Below are positions 1 to 12,082 of a stretch of DNA of 64,000 bases, one piece after another (position 1 is the first letter of the stretch; every line of letters begins with the position of its first letter). Origin of the DNA: Malus domestica (taxonomy: Eukaryota; Streptophyta; Magnoliopsida; Rosales; Rosaceae); the NCBI RefSeq assembly GCF_042453785.1, contig NC_091661.1:29875501-29939500 (forward strand), in the 5' to 3' direction. A program made the translations under genes and the position numbers. Below the pieces are notes generated by a model, which saw only the letters and a list, made by a program, of their open reading frames with translations, did no database searches and was not told where the DNA came from.

Positions 1-468
1 CCGTTTATGACTAATCTAATAAAATCTATCATTTAACAAAAAACAAAAACAAAACAAAAAATAAACGAACTTATAATTTATTGGTGAATTGAATCCAATT
101 GATATGAAAGAATATTTGCTTTTCTTTTTCCTGTTTTCGAACAAGCTATGCCATGTATGGAAAGGGATCATTTTCGGATCCCTTCCATCGAATCATCTAA
201 TTCGGACCCTTTAATCAAACGGTTAAAGTTATTATAAGGGATCTCATGTTTGTAGTCGTTTGATCAAATTTCAATGATCCAGATTGATTAATTGGGTGAA
301 TTTGGTAAAAGGGAACCAGAGAAAATCCCTTTCCGCCATGTATATCACTTTGTCTCCTTCTTTGGGAAAAGCCCCTGAAGACCTTTGTGACCTAGCTAAT
401 AGCTTGTAAATCTTCTTAAAGGGCCTGCAATATATATATATATGTTTTTTCGAGTCAGATCAATGGAA
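1..468. other. AT-rich flank, nothing recognised
   Basis: No coding segment or repeat family is recognised here. The stretch is AT-rich, with a short (TA)n run near 430-442. It lies beyond the last exon of the minus-strand pectin acetylesterase locus, so part of it may be that gene's 3' untranslated region. That is inference from position only. Confidence 0.4.
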
Positions 469-819
469 TTAATAAATAAATAAATAAGGTACGGGAGAAT
501 CTCGGATGCAATGTACGGTATGTATATCTTTGATCATGTGATGAAGAAAACTAATATAAAATATATCCCGGTTGTATATTAGAATCTCTCTGCAATAATG
601 CCTCAAAATCATGATAACGTTAACTACCTGAGTCGAAGGTATAAGGTTATGGCAGGTAGTGTCACAAGGATATGGGCAATCAATTTCCCTTGTTACTGTT
701 CTGCTGAAGTACCAATCACCTACTGCTTCTGCAATCGTCTGCAAAAAAAAAAAAAAAACCTCATCAATCCACAACCTCTACCAAAACCTTCTTGCATTCT
801 TAGCATATGAAATGACATG

Positions 820-893
820 GGCGACCCCAATCCGATAAGGTTTCTCGCTTTGCGAGAGTCGGGAGTACGCGACCTTACCCTTCGTTTAAATTG
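820..893 (-). repeat. Short insertion between 19-bp direct repeats, truncated SINE-like
   Basis: A 74 bp piece in the last intron of the pectin acetylesterase locus is flanked by perfect 19 bp direct repeats (801-819 and 894-912, beginning tagcatatga). Direct repeats of that length fit target-primed reverse transcription. Read on the minus strand, the piece looks like the 3' half of a SINE. The family is not identified. Confidence 0.5.
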
Positions 894-3573
894 TAGCATA
901 TGAAATGACATGAATCTCCTTAAATTGTGGAAATATTAACATTAATACCTTATTGTGTACTCTTGGAGAATCATCACCAAACCATGTGTCTTGAGACTCG
1001 CTTTGGCAATGAGCAAAGCATGAATTGAGGAAAATCCCTCCTCTTCTGGAATATTTGTAGAACAATCCCATCGCGACAATCATATCACGCCTGAATTCTG
1101 ACGATTAAGAGAAAAAGAGCGATGATTCAGCTACCGCAGAGTCCGTGATCGCGCTTTGGTTAAGGAAAATGATGCAACTTGAAGGGGGAAAAAAGGAAAG
1201 AACTGAAGAAGAACCTTGCAATGTATTTAGGTGGTCAGGATTGCATTCTGCAGGATTCAATTTGCAACGGTTCCAATGTCCGCGTGGATCAGCTGAAGGC
1301 GGAACCAGTATGTGATGGAACTGTGGACAATACGAGGTCCATTAATTGCTAAGGACTGTTTATGTGCATCATGTGACGAGAGATGCAGAGAGAAAGGAGG
1401 TATGAAACATATTGCAGCTAAGTTTCACGCCTACTAATTATTTCAAAATTTATACCTGGTAAACGTCATAGGCTGAGTTCAATATGAAGAAAGGTGTTGT
1501 GATGAATTTCAGTGCATACTGTGGAAAGAAACACTGCATCAAAACATAGCAAATGTTAAAAACCAGGTGATTAACATGCATTAATCGGCTAACAGCTCAA
1601 CGATCAATGCTACGAAAATCTTACCAGCTCGGGATAAACGGAATTCTTGGTACCGTTCTCCTCCAGATTCTTCTCTACTCCCTGCCTTCCATATAATAAG
1701 AACATGGAAAATATAGAATAAAAAAAAATTTTGGTTTATTTCGGCATTAGAACTTGTTACCTGTAGAGTCACAAGATCTATGGTGTGGTTCAAGCTTATA
1801 TCTCGTTTGCAAAAAAATGTGACGCCGAAAGTGGAAGATATAATGATACATGCATTAACTGCAAAGTACTTTGGCGTTGGAAAATTGACGTAACGAACTT
1901 ACTCATCGAGAAAGAATCCGGCATCACTCAAGCATTTTACACTGGCGTTGCTTGGTAAGTATTTGGTGAAGTTGTTACAATGCAAAAATGATGCTAAACC
2001 ACCAGCAGAACAACCTGATAAAAGAGCCTAGAAAACAGATGGAATGTGACAAAGTAACTGAATTCGGGTGTCTAAGTTCGTGTAAAAAATGCCAGAAGAA
2101 TTTCTCTGATCGATCAGTGTTACCTTACGCGCTTGTCCTAGACCTTTCGGCAGAAGATCAAGGATGATTGCTTCCCAAATCTTTTGCCCTCTGAAATAGA
2201 GCAACGATGTCTGTCACAATCATTTCACACGAGCATTACGTGCAAAGAAATGATCAGTTAAGAATGTGGGAGGGAAATAGTTGTTTAGAGATAAGTACCC
2301 CGTTATTAACAACTGCATCTCCAGCAAATGAAGCTCCATCACAATATCTAAGCTTCACTCGGTTCCAGTTGTAAAATCTGGTTCAAAATTAGAATGTAGC
2401 GATGTACATCAAGCTTAGACGCTCCCTGACGTGCATAACAGGTAGAGGGAACCAATAAAAAAAGAAAGGATCAAACTCAATGCCCATTTTTTTAAAAACA
2501 GGAGCACGACGACTAGTCCAAAGCTTAAGTAAGATAATAGGCCAATAATATCAATATGTATCAAACTTACGCGCTCACTCACATAGAGATACAAACTAGT
2601 AAGAAAAGTGAGATTGTTCGTATTCATGACATGGGAACACTGTGATGTGGCGTTTTGTAAATATGTTTAGACAAAACGTCTTTATTTCATTAGCCTCATC
2701 TTGACGGTGTTTTTGTGCCATGTAAGCCGTTCTGCATAGTCATGGGACATGCATAGGCCAATGTGCACTATGGACTATGTTTGGCATGGCCTTAAACAGT
2801 CCAACAACAAGAGGAAATGACAAAACTAGAAAGAGGCTGGAAGGATGGTCAGCTAGATCAGAAGCTACCACTGAGAAAATAGATGTCATCTCTATTTTTT
2901 TCCACGTGATCGGGACAACAGAAAAGCAAAGGATACATGGACTGTCTGCAAAAAGTGATTTTTTTTTTTTTTTTTTAGAGACGGATTAGGCAAGATTAGT
3001 TATTCGTTAATAGTTATGTGCGAGGCACCAACTCTTTCTCGAAAAAGAAAGGAACTTTGCACCCAGTAACCCCCCACCCGTCCCCCCTCTACTAGAACTG
3101 TCTGCCTAAAAGTTAATATTATTTGGGATTAGTGGTAAATTATGAAATAAGTAATGCAGAGAGGCTCGCCCCTCTCTTAAGCTGTATGCCAAAATATATA
3201 GACCAAATTATGAAAAAGCAGCAATAGTAGTATAGCTTGTAAAAATGTGATGCCAAATATGGACCACAAGATATGAGTAAATAAAAGAAAATTATGGCAT
3301 GATTGTCTGGTTATGGCAGTTCTCTTATTAAGTAAAACCACAAAATATAAGTTTAGTTGAGAAAAATTTGAATAGAATTGTCTAATTATAGCAATTTAAA
3401 CATGAGTAAGACTAGTGTGAAGTCGAGTGAGACTAAAATACATAACTCTAATGCTTTCAAGAAAGACATCTTACGTGATTCGACATTCATACACAAGTTT
3501 TTGTCAACTAAATCAATGACTATTAGTTAAAGCATGCATTGAGGAATTGAAGATGATGTATATATTATACGGT

Positions 3574-3715
3574 AGTGTTATCCACACATGCATTTTTATT
3601 TCTCACAAACTTCTCTCAATTTTTTGTCGTCAAATTAAATGAATTAAAGAAGATCAATGATAAAAAATTAAAAAATATATATATGAAAGGTAAAAATAAA
3701 TATGTGAATAACACT
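3574..3715. mobile_element. Degenerate MITE, same family as the copy at 39548
   Basis: The ends gtgttatccacac and gtgaataacac form an imperfect inverted repeat. The interior carries the same order of words (tttctcac, attaaagaagatca) as the well-defined 147 bp MITE at 39548-39694, which has a 9 bp target duplication. It lies in an intron of the pectin acetylesterase locus. No clear target duplication remains. Confidence 0.5.
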
Positions 3716-4011
3716 TTCGTGTATGTATACCTGGATTAAGAGATGCATTATTGCTGAGAATTCCAGAAAAGACCTTCCACTTGCTCATATAACGTGTTGA
3801 TCCTCTTCGCGTGTTGGCTCTGTCCGAGCATGATTTCACATCATTGTACCACCCTCCACCCTAATCCAATTAATCAAACGGCTATGATTTAACATCATGG
3901 TTTATGATTATCAATGCAAAACTTCAAGCTTCATAAGGTTTCTCAAGTGATCACAATTATCACAAACAGTGGCGGAGCCATAATTCTGAATGAGGAGGGG
4001 CCTTTTACACA

Positions 4012-4045
<34 letters not shown>

Positions 4046-4047
<2 letters not shown>

Positions 4048-4252
4048 AATTGCTTAAGGGGAGGGATCCCCATTTTTTCAAAAAAATTGGGACACGCTCC
4101 CCACCGTTGGATTTGAATTAAATGAAATCCTGTGGTTGAGATTCTATGGCCTATGTTTTAATCTCAACCACACAATTTCATTAAAGTCAATCTAACGGTG
4201 GGGAGCGTGTCCCCATTTTTTTTGAAAAAATGGGGATCCCTCCCCTTAAGCT

Positions 4253-4255
<3 letters not shown>
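4046..4255. mobile_element. Fold-back MITE nested inside the hAT element
   Basis: Almost the whole 210 bp is one long inverted repeat. The left arm begins ggaattgcttaagggg and the right arm ends ccccttaagctccc; the middle is a few bases. It sits in a (TA)n tract, so the target duplication (probably TA or a short TA-rich word) cannot be fixed. A transcript across this intron would form a hairpin of roughly 95 bp. Confidence 0.8.

Positions 4256-4320
<65 letters not shown>
4256..4320. repeat. (TA)n microsatellite
   Basis: About 65 bp of uninterrupted TA directly follows the fold-back MITE. A shorter run (about 4014-4045) precedes it. The element probably inserted into a TA tract that then expanded. 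Confidence 0.95.
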
Positions 4321-4323
<3 letters not shown>

Positions 4324-5538
4324 TGTGTAAAAAGTTGAATTCATAACATGTTGACATATGTAATTTGTGTAATTCTTACAAAACTGAAAAAATTCTCTTA
4401 AATTCAATACTAAGAAGAAAAAAATGTAAAAAAACCCAGACAACCAAGTAAGAGGTAGGTTGTGGAAGGCTAAAGAAAATACAAAGAAGTAGAAAAAGAA
4501 GGAAAAGGGGAAGATGTCTGCAAATAAAGAAGGTGAGTTGCTTTAGAAAATTATAGGGTGTATATTACTGTTAGGTGAGAGAATCGAACCAGAAGTGAGG
4601 TTGCTTTTTCCATTTAAAATTGCACATCTCTTTTAAAACTTCCCTACCAAACTTATCGTTTCATTAGACAGTAGAAAAGATTTAAAATCAAAACAGCTTA
4701 ACGACGTCGTTTGCTTCATCTTCTTCCATGAGGTTCACACCTCAGATGAAGTCAGGATGGGCCGGGAACTACCCTAGTCCCTTGGTGGCTCCGCCCCTGA
4801 TCACAAAGTAGAGACCCCAACGAACCCCTTTTCTAACAACAACTCGACTCAATACCTATACAACTGATATAACGAGAGGAATGACTAAACTCGTAACTCG
4901 AAAATAAAAATGAATACTCTTAACTAATTGACATCGCCACACTAACTAATCATTGCGATTTGTTTCTGAATCGGCGACCGACAAAATCTATCGTTGCTTT
5001 TAGCCAATGAAACAACGCCACTGACAAAAGTGCGGCTGAAAGCGCCCACGGGTGGTGTAAGTTGTACATTACATGGTAACGTGCACAAGACGCAAGACGA
5101 ATACAACCGACGATGTCGTACTGGTTTCCCAAATTTAAACTTTCACTCTCAATTATACGCTATTAACTTTAATTATCACTAATAAAAGTTTTCTTTGAAC
5201 CCATATAATTATAAAAAGAGAGTTACCTCGAACTGCAAAAGCCAGTTTCTTGCTCCGGCCCCGAATCCTCTGTGCAGGTGATACGCAGGCAAACTCCCAT
5301 CCAAGCAAACTAAATAAATAAACATGTTTAAATCATTCTTTTACTACATAATTACAAGTTTTTTAGTACAAGCTCCGAGAGCGGAACCATCCCGGACAAA
5401 GGTCATGTTCACCGCGAGACGCCGCTCGTCGGAGTAAATGCGCTGACGAGCGCACGCTAGCAGAGCCACCGTGATGGCAACCAGGACTGCATTTACATGC
5501 ATCATCGTCGCCGTTATACGCTCTCTCTTCACTAACAT

Positions 5539-6750
5539 TGATTTTTCATAGCCAAACGTGAAACTTACTGTATATATTGACTACTCTGGTGACGAAGATG
5601 AAGGTGCTTTTCGTGTTAATGGTGGAGCCGTGGAGGACCTGAAGGTGGTGGGTTTTATAAGCCGATGGAGAGGCTGCTTGGTGGTACGTTACGGTCATAA
5701 TTCCCAAGTTGGATTGTGTTTGTGGAGCCCACCCGCCCGACTTGTTTGTGTGATGGCCCTACTGACTAAATGCATTATGATTTTGACGGTGGATGATGAA
5801 CCCGTGATGAGTGGTTTGGATTGGTTAAGAACGGTGAGAATGTGGGTTGGTTTTAAATGGAGTCTTTAATCTTGGATTGGTTAGAAGTAAGTTAGGGTGA
5901 TTAACCACTTTGAATTTTGGGGGCCAATTTGTCCGTGACAAGTGTTTTCAAGTTTGCATGCCAGAATCTGTGTTTAAGTTGATTAGACGAGGAATGTTAA
6001 TGAGATTCTCTCAAAAATTGAGATATTTTTTGCGTTTCATTTTTTTGGCATAATTCTTGTGTCGACATTATAAAACATTATGTAAAAAACATAAGGTAAC
6101 ATATAGTTCATGAAAAGTTTCACTTTGAGAGAGTCTTCTTAGCAATTCTCTGATTAGAAAATTGTGTTTTGGGTTTGTATTGTAGTTCGAGTCTCGTTCT
6201 TCATGGTTTGCATACAATGATATTTGATTTAGTAAGACTACGTTCCCATTTTATTGGCAGAAATCTTGAGCTTGGATTATAGAGACGGAAGCTGGTGTTA
6301 CAGAGAGAGAAGAGAAGATTTGGTGATTATATGGTGATGATTATTACCCACCATGTCTTTATTTATACAATGACTTCTTTTTTTTTCATTTGTCGATGGT
6401 TCAAAATCTAAATCTTTATCCTTATTGTTATTGACAAGATAAAACAAGTTTTGGTGATCACATAAAATCGATATGAGCAAAATCGTTGATCATGGTGTTT
6501 TCTTGTGAAATAAGAAATTAGGTTAAATGGGTAAATTTTGGAACAAACTAATGAATAATTAGATCTAAGATTCTAAGATGATGATCCATCATCTATCAAG
6601 CCTCAATTATTAGAAATAATGATAATGATGACTTCACATGTGGTTTGCAACTAACATTCTCCATCTTTGCATTTATTTTTCCTTAATGTTGTTTAATTGC
6701 TTTCGATTAGGATGTGACATATTGACACTAACATTAATCCTTGAATTCAA
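5539..6750. other. Upstream region of the pectin acetylesterase locus, no gene recognised
   Basis: This region should contain the promoter of the minus-strand gene. I see no protein family and no RNA gene. A frame of about 100 codons on the plus strand (5558-5869) resembles nothing and has no homologous exon structure around it. The composition is AT-rich from 5,900 onward. Confidence 0.4.
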
Positions 6751-6772
6751 TTATCTACAAAATATTAACTAC

Positions 6773-6980
6773 AACTGGGTGGTTTAGTGGTTAATGACGA
6801 ATTACAGGTCCGTACTCCACACAACACGTCTTGATTCGATTCCTAATGGTAGTCGATCATAAGATGATGCCCAATGGGAGGCTGAAACGCCTCTGTGAGT
6901 TTTCTCGGCATCCGAAAAAGTGGGCTACTGTAACAAAGCCACCAACTGATCCTTCTTCTATTTGAAAAAAAAAAATTATC
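6773..6980 (+). mobile_element. tRNA-derived SINE
   Basis: A polymerase III box A match (tggtttagtgg, 6780-6790) is followed about 40 bp later by a box B-like word (gattcgattcc, 6832-6842). The piece ends in an A-rich tail near 6965-6975. Spacing and order fit a tRNA-derived SINE. The target duplication is not clear, so the left end is approximate. Confidence 0.6.
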
Positions 6981-7336
6981 TGAAAAGATTGAAATATAGT
7001 TGATGTTGTACACCAAGAAAAAAAAAGTCTAGCTATTGTATGAAATGTATATTTTTCTTCTACAGCCATAAGTTACTATACGAAGCTTATTTCTTCATTT
7101 TTTCTAAACTTCGTTACAGGGAGTTTATGGTCTAGATGATTAAGAAAATTTACTCATGACACATCTAAGATTTTTGTTTGATCTCGCTCCCCTATAAAAC
7201 TCGTCGCAAATAATAAAAAATAATAAGATGATTAAATGTAAACATCTTTTAAATCCGATAAAAATATTAATGAACAATTTTTTAAAATAAAATAAACAAC
7301 TATTATTTTTTGTCGGAGTAAGCAACTTTTGAAAGA

Positions 7337-8012
7337 TAATGCTATTTACACACTCATTTTTACCTATAACCATTGTTCTAAAAATATCCGCCTAGCGCTA
7401 CCTAAGTAGCTAGGCGGCTGGCCACCGCGCCGATTAATGCCTAGACGTTTGAAAATTAAGAAATGACGCCTAGACATGCTGAGGCGCCAGCCCAGACCGC
7501 TTAGGCATCTGCTTAGCCTGCTCAGACCCGCTTGGGCATCCGCCTACGTTGTGACTCATTTAGACAGAAAATAGATAACTTTCATTTTGCATTTTATTTT
7601 TCTCAATAAATTGTAAGAGACTTGTTGAATACTTAAAATGAACACATTATATGCTTGTTTCTCATGTTTTCATTATGTTCCAATACTTCATAATATATAT
7701 GTTATTTTATTTTGTAGTTTATGATGAAATTACATATATTTTAAGTAAAAAAAGACACTTATTTACATGAAATATAATAGATTTACTTAAATCTACCTAA
7801 TTCACCTAGGTGCCTACTTAAGCCTTGCCTAGCCACCTAGGTGCTAGGCCCCAGTTCGCCGCTCGATTAGCGCCTAGCGTCTTTTAGAACCTTGCCTCTA
7901 ACACACTCTTGTTATTTTTTTCCAATTATTTTGTTTTCAATTCATTTGATCAAACAACAAAAAATTAAAAAGGCAGTATCATAAGTAAAATGATTACGTG
8001 GATAACACTATT
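7337..8012. mobile_element. Outer MITE (39548-type family) split by a second element
   Basis: The left piece (gctatttacacactcatttt) and right piece (gtaaaatgattacgtggataacac) are inverted-repeat ends of the same family as the MITE at 39548. The element at 7371-7894 separates them, so the outer one is older. Confidence 0.45.
7371..7894. mobile_element. Non-autonomous hAT-like element nested in an older MITE
   Basis: The inverted ends are cattgttctaaaa and ttttagaaccttg. Subterminal words such as cgcctagcgct and agcgcctagcg are also inverted. The flanking 8 bp words are cctataac and cctctaac (one mismatch), which fits a hAT target duplication. No coding potential. Confidence 0.65.
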
Positions 8013-8804
8013 TTTTTACAAATCTTATATTGAACACGTCGTAACCTATGAATGAATCCAAAAGACCAAAACTAGGCCCAATATGCCAATCCAGCAATCC
8101 CCGTTGTACCCCAACCAACCCAACCCAAAGATTATGTAAAGAAAATTGGAAAATACTAAAAAGATATAATTACATTAAGGCCCCTATATAAGATAAGATC
8201 AAGAATACCACCCATATTGTCATCGCCAATTGGGGATCAGTTCATAAAATAGGAAAATTTGTGGGGTGAAAATGAAAACTAGAAAACGCTTCTTACCAAG
8301 TGTAGAGCTCCGAGAAAAGAGGCTCGCTTTGCTTTAAACCAGAGAGGAACGCAAAAGTCCAAGGTTAGTCCTCTCAACAATCACTTTGATGAACTCCAAT
8401 TTCTCATTCCAATTGGCTTAATTTTCTCAGATCTTTAGATATGATTGGATGTAAAATTGCTACGAATACCAAAATTTGGTACTTGGTTTCCTAAATTTAC
8501 TCATGCTTGTGTTTTTACTTTGGGTTTTGATAAGGGGTTGTTTGGTTGATGGGAAAATGTAGGAAAGGAAATGAAAATTTGACATTTTGAGTCTCACCCT
8601 TTGTTTGGTGGCTGGGAAAATTGGGGGAAATGGAAAAGAAAATGTTAAAGATTGATACTTTTGTGTGAGATTGGAAAGATTATTGTTAAAGATTGATGCT
8701 TTTTGTGTGAGATTGGATTAGGGTCCCAATTGTGTGTGCAAAGTATCGCTGAGTTGGGATTTTGTAAGAAAGAGATGCAAAACCAAGTTTCTGAGATTTT
8801 TAAA

Positions 8805-8905
8805 TCTTTTGCAGAAGTGGGTTAGCCCCGCCTCTGGCATCCAAGTTCGAATTCCCTCGTTGTAGGTTAGAGTAGTATAGAATATCGCCTTGTCAAAAAT
8901 CTTTT
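8805..8905 (+). repeat. Possible SINE remnant in the SPPL1 leader intron
   Basis: A box B-like word (aagttcgaattccc) is followed by a sequence typical of tRNA-derived SINE bodies. The box A half is degraded and no tail or target duplication is seen. Weak call. Confidence 0.3.
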
Positions 8906-9161
8906 CCTTCTCCCATTGATATAAATATGGTGTGCTGGATATGATTTTGAATTAGGATTCCATTACTTTAAAAGTTGGCGATAAATTCTTTAACATATTT
9001 CTCCTTAATGTTTGGCAGGTTGCAGGGGTTTCTCTGCTCAAGTGTCAGACGGAGAAACGTTGCAACTTTGGTTCCATATGCTGTGACCTTTTGTGTTACT
9101 TTATATGCGTTGAAATCAAGTTCGAGATAAGAATTGGAATAAATTGCGTGGTTGATTAGTT

Positions 9162-11051
9162 ATGGAGCCTCTCTGGAAGCTTTTTTATTTGCTGGAGCCT
9201 GCACCTTTTACTCTAGTTGTAACGGCAGTAGGCGTGACTTTTGGATCTGCATTTCGGGCTCTAAATTATGGGAAAGAAATGGAGAAAAACCATGATTTAT
9301 CCGAAACATCAATTACGTTAGATAGGTCCCAAGCACTCATGATCCCGGTGATGAGCTCTGTAAGCTTGCTTTTGATGTTCTACTTGTTCACTTCCGTCTC
9401 ACAACTCCTCACTGTATTCACAGCCGTTGCCTCCGTTTCCTCCCTGTTTTTCTTCCTATCTCCTTATGCAGCCTATTTGAAGTCACAATTTGGTCTTGCG
9501 GATCCATATGTGTCAAGGTGTTGTTCCAAGTCATTTACGCGAATCCAAGCCCTGTTATTGCTGTTATGCATTGGTACAGTTGCTGCTTGGCTTGTTTCTG
9601 GGCACTGGGTATTGAACAATTTGTTGGGCATTTCCATATGTATTGCCTTTGTGAGTCATGTTCGTCTTCCAAACATCAAAATTTGTGCAATGCTCCTTGT
9701 CTGCCTATTTGTATATGACATATTCTGGGTTTTCTTCTCTGAGAGATTTTTTGGGGCAAATGTCATGGTATCAGTGGCAACACAACAAGCCTCAAACCCA
9801 GTTCATACTGTTGCAAATAGTTTGAGTCTTCCTGGGCTGCAAATGGTAACGAAGAAGTTGGAATTGCCTGTGAAGATTGTCTTTCCTAGGAACTTATTGG
9901 GTGGAGAGATTCCTGGAGGGGCCAGAGACTTCATGATGCTTGGTCTCGGTGACATGGTATGACATCCTTCTTTCAACAATGTAACTACTGTAACATATTA
10001 TAACTAATGATGGTGTTTCTCTTTTATTGCAACAATCAATATCGTGCTGCATTCATGGTTTTAATTAGAGTTTACCGTGCCAGACTAAGAATAAGGTTAC
10101 ATATGTTAAAAGCATTGTGGGTTAGTCCCTAAATCTAGAGTTAGTACTTTTTTAATGTTCCAGTTATGTTGATTATATTCTATTGGGTCATTAAATTAGT
10201 GGTTAATTACTTGATTTGTCTGGGCCTTCATTGTTGTTTTCCGTTCATTTTGTATGTCTACAAATTAGTTGGTTCAGACTAAGTTTCTCATAATTGCAAG
10301 CCCTTAAGATTCTGTTTTTTTTTAAGTGTATTATTGCGACATGATCATCATGCATATTCTATTCGGAGTAGTTACTCTTGCCTCAAGCAATTTGAATATT
10401 TTTTTGTTAATGTTATATTGCAGGCAATTCCTTCCATGCTGCTGGCATTAGTCCTATGTTTTGATCATCGAAGGAGCAAGGATACGGTAAATCTGTTAGA
10501 TATGCATTCCTCGAAGGGGCACAAATATATTTGGTATGCCCTTCCTGGATATGCCATTGGGCTGGTTACGGCTTTAGCAGCTGGCATCTTGACAAACTCT
10601 CCTCAACCTGCGCTTCTTTATCTGGTAAGTCCTTTTGTTGGTTTTCAAGTTGATTTGTATTATTGCTATTCTCCCATGAGAGTCGATGGATCTTTCCGCT
10701 TTAATAGTCTGGTTTATTCAATAAATGGTACGTTTAGCACTAAGCTATGGTGCTCGGCAAAATTAGAGGTGTTTTTTTTGACAAAATCATATCAAATTTG
10801 CATTTGGATATGACTGAGAGCTTCCATTAGCTTCTTTGGGGTAGTTTTGGTCGTCAGAGTTCATATAAGATTTGATTGCACGGCTTGAGTCTCGACCATC
10901 TCTTTGAATATTCCCGCTTTATTGGTGAATGCAGGTGCCTTCGACGCTGGGACCAATTGTTTTCATTTCTTGGATAAGGAAGGAACTAGCGGAGCTATGG
11001 GACGGACCCTTGCCAAACATGAACGATAAAGCTCACCAGATTGAAGTATGA
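9162..11051 (+). CDS. SPPL1: Signal peptide peptidase-like protein, SPPL1 type
   Basis: An intramembrane aspartic protease (GxGD type, peptidase family A22B) that cuts type II membrane segments in endomembranes; plant SPPL1 substrates are not established. Exons 9162-9956, 10424-10624 and 10935-11051 have clean GT-AG borders and give 370 residues, the family's usual length. Hydrophobic helices run through the whole protein. The first catalytic motif YD lies at residues 185-186 (VYDIFWVFF), the second, GLGD, at 261-264, and the PAL motif at 327-329 (QPALLYL). All are intact. The lack of an N-terminal luminal domain favours SPPL1/2 over the larger SPPL3-5. A probable non-coding leader exon ends at 8363 (aag|gttagt) and rejoins at 9019 (ggcag|gttgc), giving a leader intron of about 650 bp. 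Nothing looks broken. Confidence 0.92.
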
Positions 11052-12082
11052 GCCGCTTGTCTGTGCGGCCGCTTACTAGCTCAGTGCTTGCTTGCAGAGC
11101 AAAATGAAAGTTGTACATTCCTTGGAATTGACAGTCCTCTGTTCCAACTTGAAAAAGAACTGATATAGGGAATTAGCGATCGATGTTTATTTTCCGAAAC
11201 CTGATGCTTGAAACATTTCCGATCCAATTCCTTCGACTGGCTAATGAACGAAATGTATGCGTCAATCTTGTCATACCTTGTTACAGAAATCTTCTTAGAA
11301 ATAAAGAGATCATATGTTTTCTTGGTAAAGCTGATCGAGCAGATGTGTGAATGGGAGAAACATGTGAAAACAGCTCAAACAGAACAACAGAGAGAGAGAA
11401 AAGCACACTTCAACAGAACCAGAAACGGCCAAACTAAAAACATGTCGTTAAGAGGACATGCATATCACTGCACCTTTTATCCAGATTTTTAAAATGCTTC
11501 TATTGTGATTCAAGGGCAGTGTTAAAACTATCAAAGAAATTGTTGATATTTTTGTCGAAATATTAAAAAAATCAAGAAGCGATATGGAAAGTGAGTGAAA
11601 GGCAAACTTCACCCTATATCGGCAGAAGTCATTATGGATTTTGAACTTAAAAAATCATAGAATGATATTTATTGATACAATACATAGATTTTGTCAGAAG
11701 CCATTATAGATTTTGAACTTATAAATTTTTTTTCTTGAGAAAATTATCTCTAATTTCGAGTCTCGACTAAATCTAAATATGAAGAATACTCACTCCATTA
11801 CAAATTTCCATAATTTTCGTTGGATACAAGTAATATTGATATGTCCATCGATATTACTATACATTTGCATATCGATACACTGTTTAGGAACTGGATATCA
11901 TACCCTCCCAACTTAAGGCCCCCCCCAAAAAAAAAGTAATAGACAAAAAAAAAAAAAAAAAAAAAAAAAAGTTAGAAACGACTTGTAAGGCAACCTGAAA
12001 CGGTGCCGTCGAACAGCAAACATTTCAGTCGCCGCAGTTGCAGAGATTTGAAGAGAGGGAAACTCTCTGAAGAAAAATTCGA
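11052..12082. other. Intergenic region between SPPL1 and CPSF2
   Basis: The first part is likely the SPPL1 3' untranslated region. From about 11,510 to 11,900 it is AT-rich and holds a related pair of words (agaagtcattatggattttg and agaagccattatagattttg, about 90 bp apart), perhaps from an old transposon. A C-tract followed by long A-tracts lies at 11,920-11,970. The rest should be the CPSF2 promoter. No gene is seen. Confidence 0.4.

Larger units (their letters stand above)
3967..4799. mobile_element. Non-autonomous hAT element in intron 2 of the pectin acetylesterase locus
   Basis: The terminal inverted repeats are CAGTGGCGGAGCCA at the left and TGGCTCCGCCCCTG at the right (one mismatch). 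They are flanked by a perfect 8 bp target duplication, atcacaaa (3959-3966 and 4800-4807). An 8 bp duplication with CAG...CTG ends is the mark of hAT. At 833 bp with no transposase it cannot move by itself. It holds a second, nested fold-back element and (TA)n runs. Confidence 0.9.
469..5538 (-). pseudogene. Pectin acetylesterase (CE13/NOTUM-like), 12 exons, probably decayed
   Basis: Pectin acetylesterases remove acetyl esters from cell-wall pectin after secretion. Exons on the minus strand, in coding order: 5538-5370, 5309-5227, 3860-3731, 2377-2299, 2210-2124, 2027-1903, 1806-1761, 1681-1625, 1533-1456, 1320-1215, 1097-949, 738-469. The first exon encodes a hydrophobic signal segment. Later exons show the family blocks [32 protein letters not shown], the nucleophile motif [32 protein letters not shown] and a Cys-rich end. 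Signs of decay: the junction of exons 3 and 4 is one base short for the frame; exon 7 has AA where the acceptor AG should be, and about five codons missing after NHT; the usual GGGWC reads GGGWY. Other junctions are clean GT-AG. Either a recent pseudogene or sequencing errors at two sites. The start could also be the internal Met pair near 5505. Confidence 0.8.

Noticed and set aside
5558-5869. 103-codon frame upstream of the pectin acetylesterase locus
   Set aside because: No recognisable domain, AT/GC drift typical of non-coding DNA, and it lies where the minus-strand promoter should be.
6773-6860. Possible tRNA gene from the box A and box B words
   Set aside because: No cloverleaf can be drawn with paired acceptor ends, and an A-rich tail follows; a SINE explains it better.
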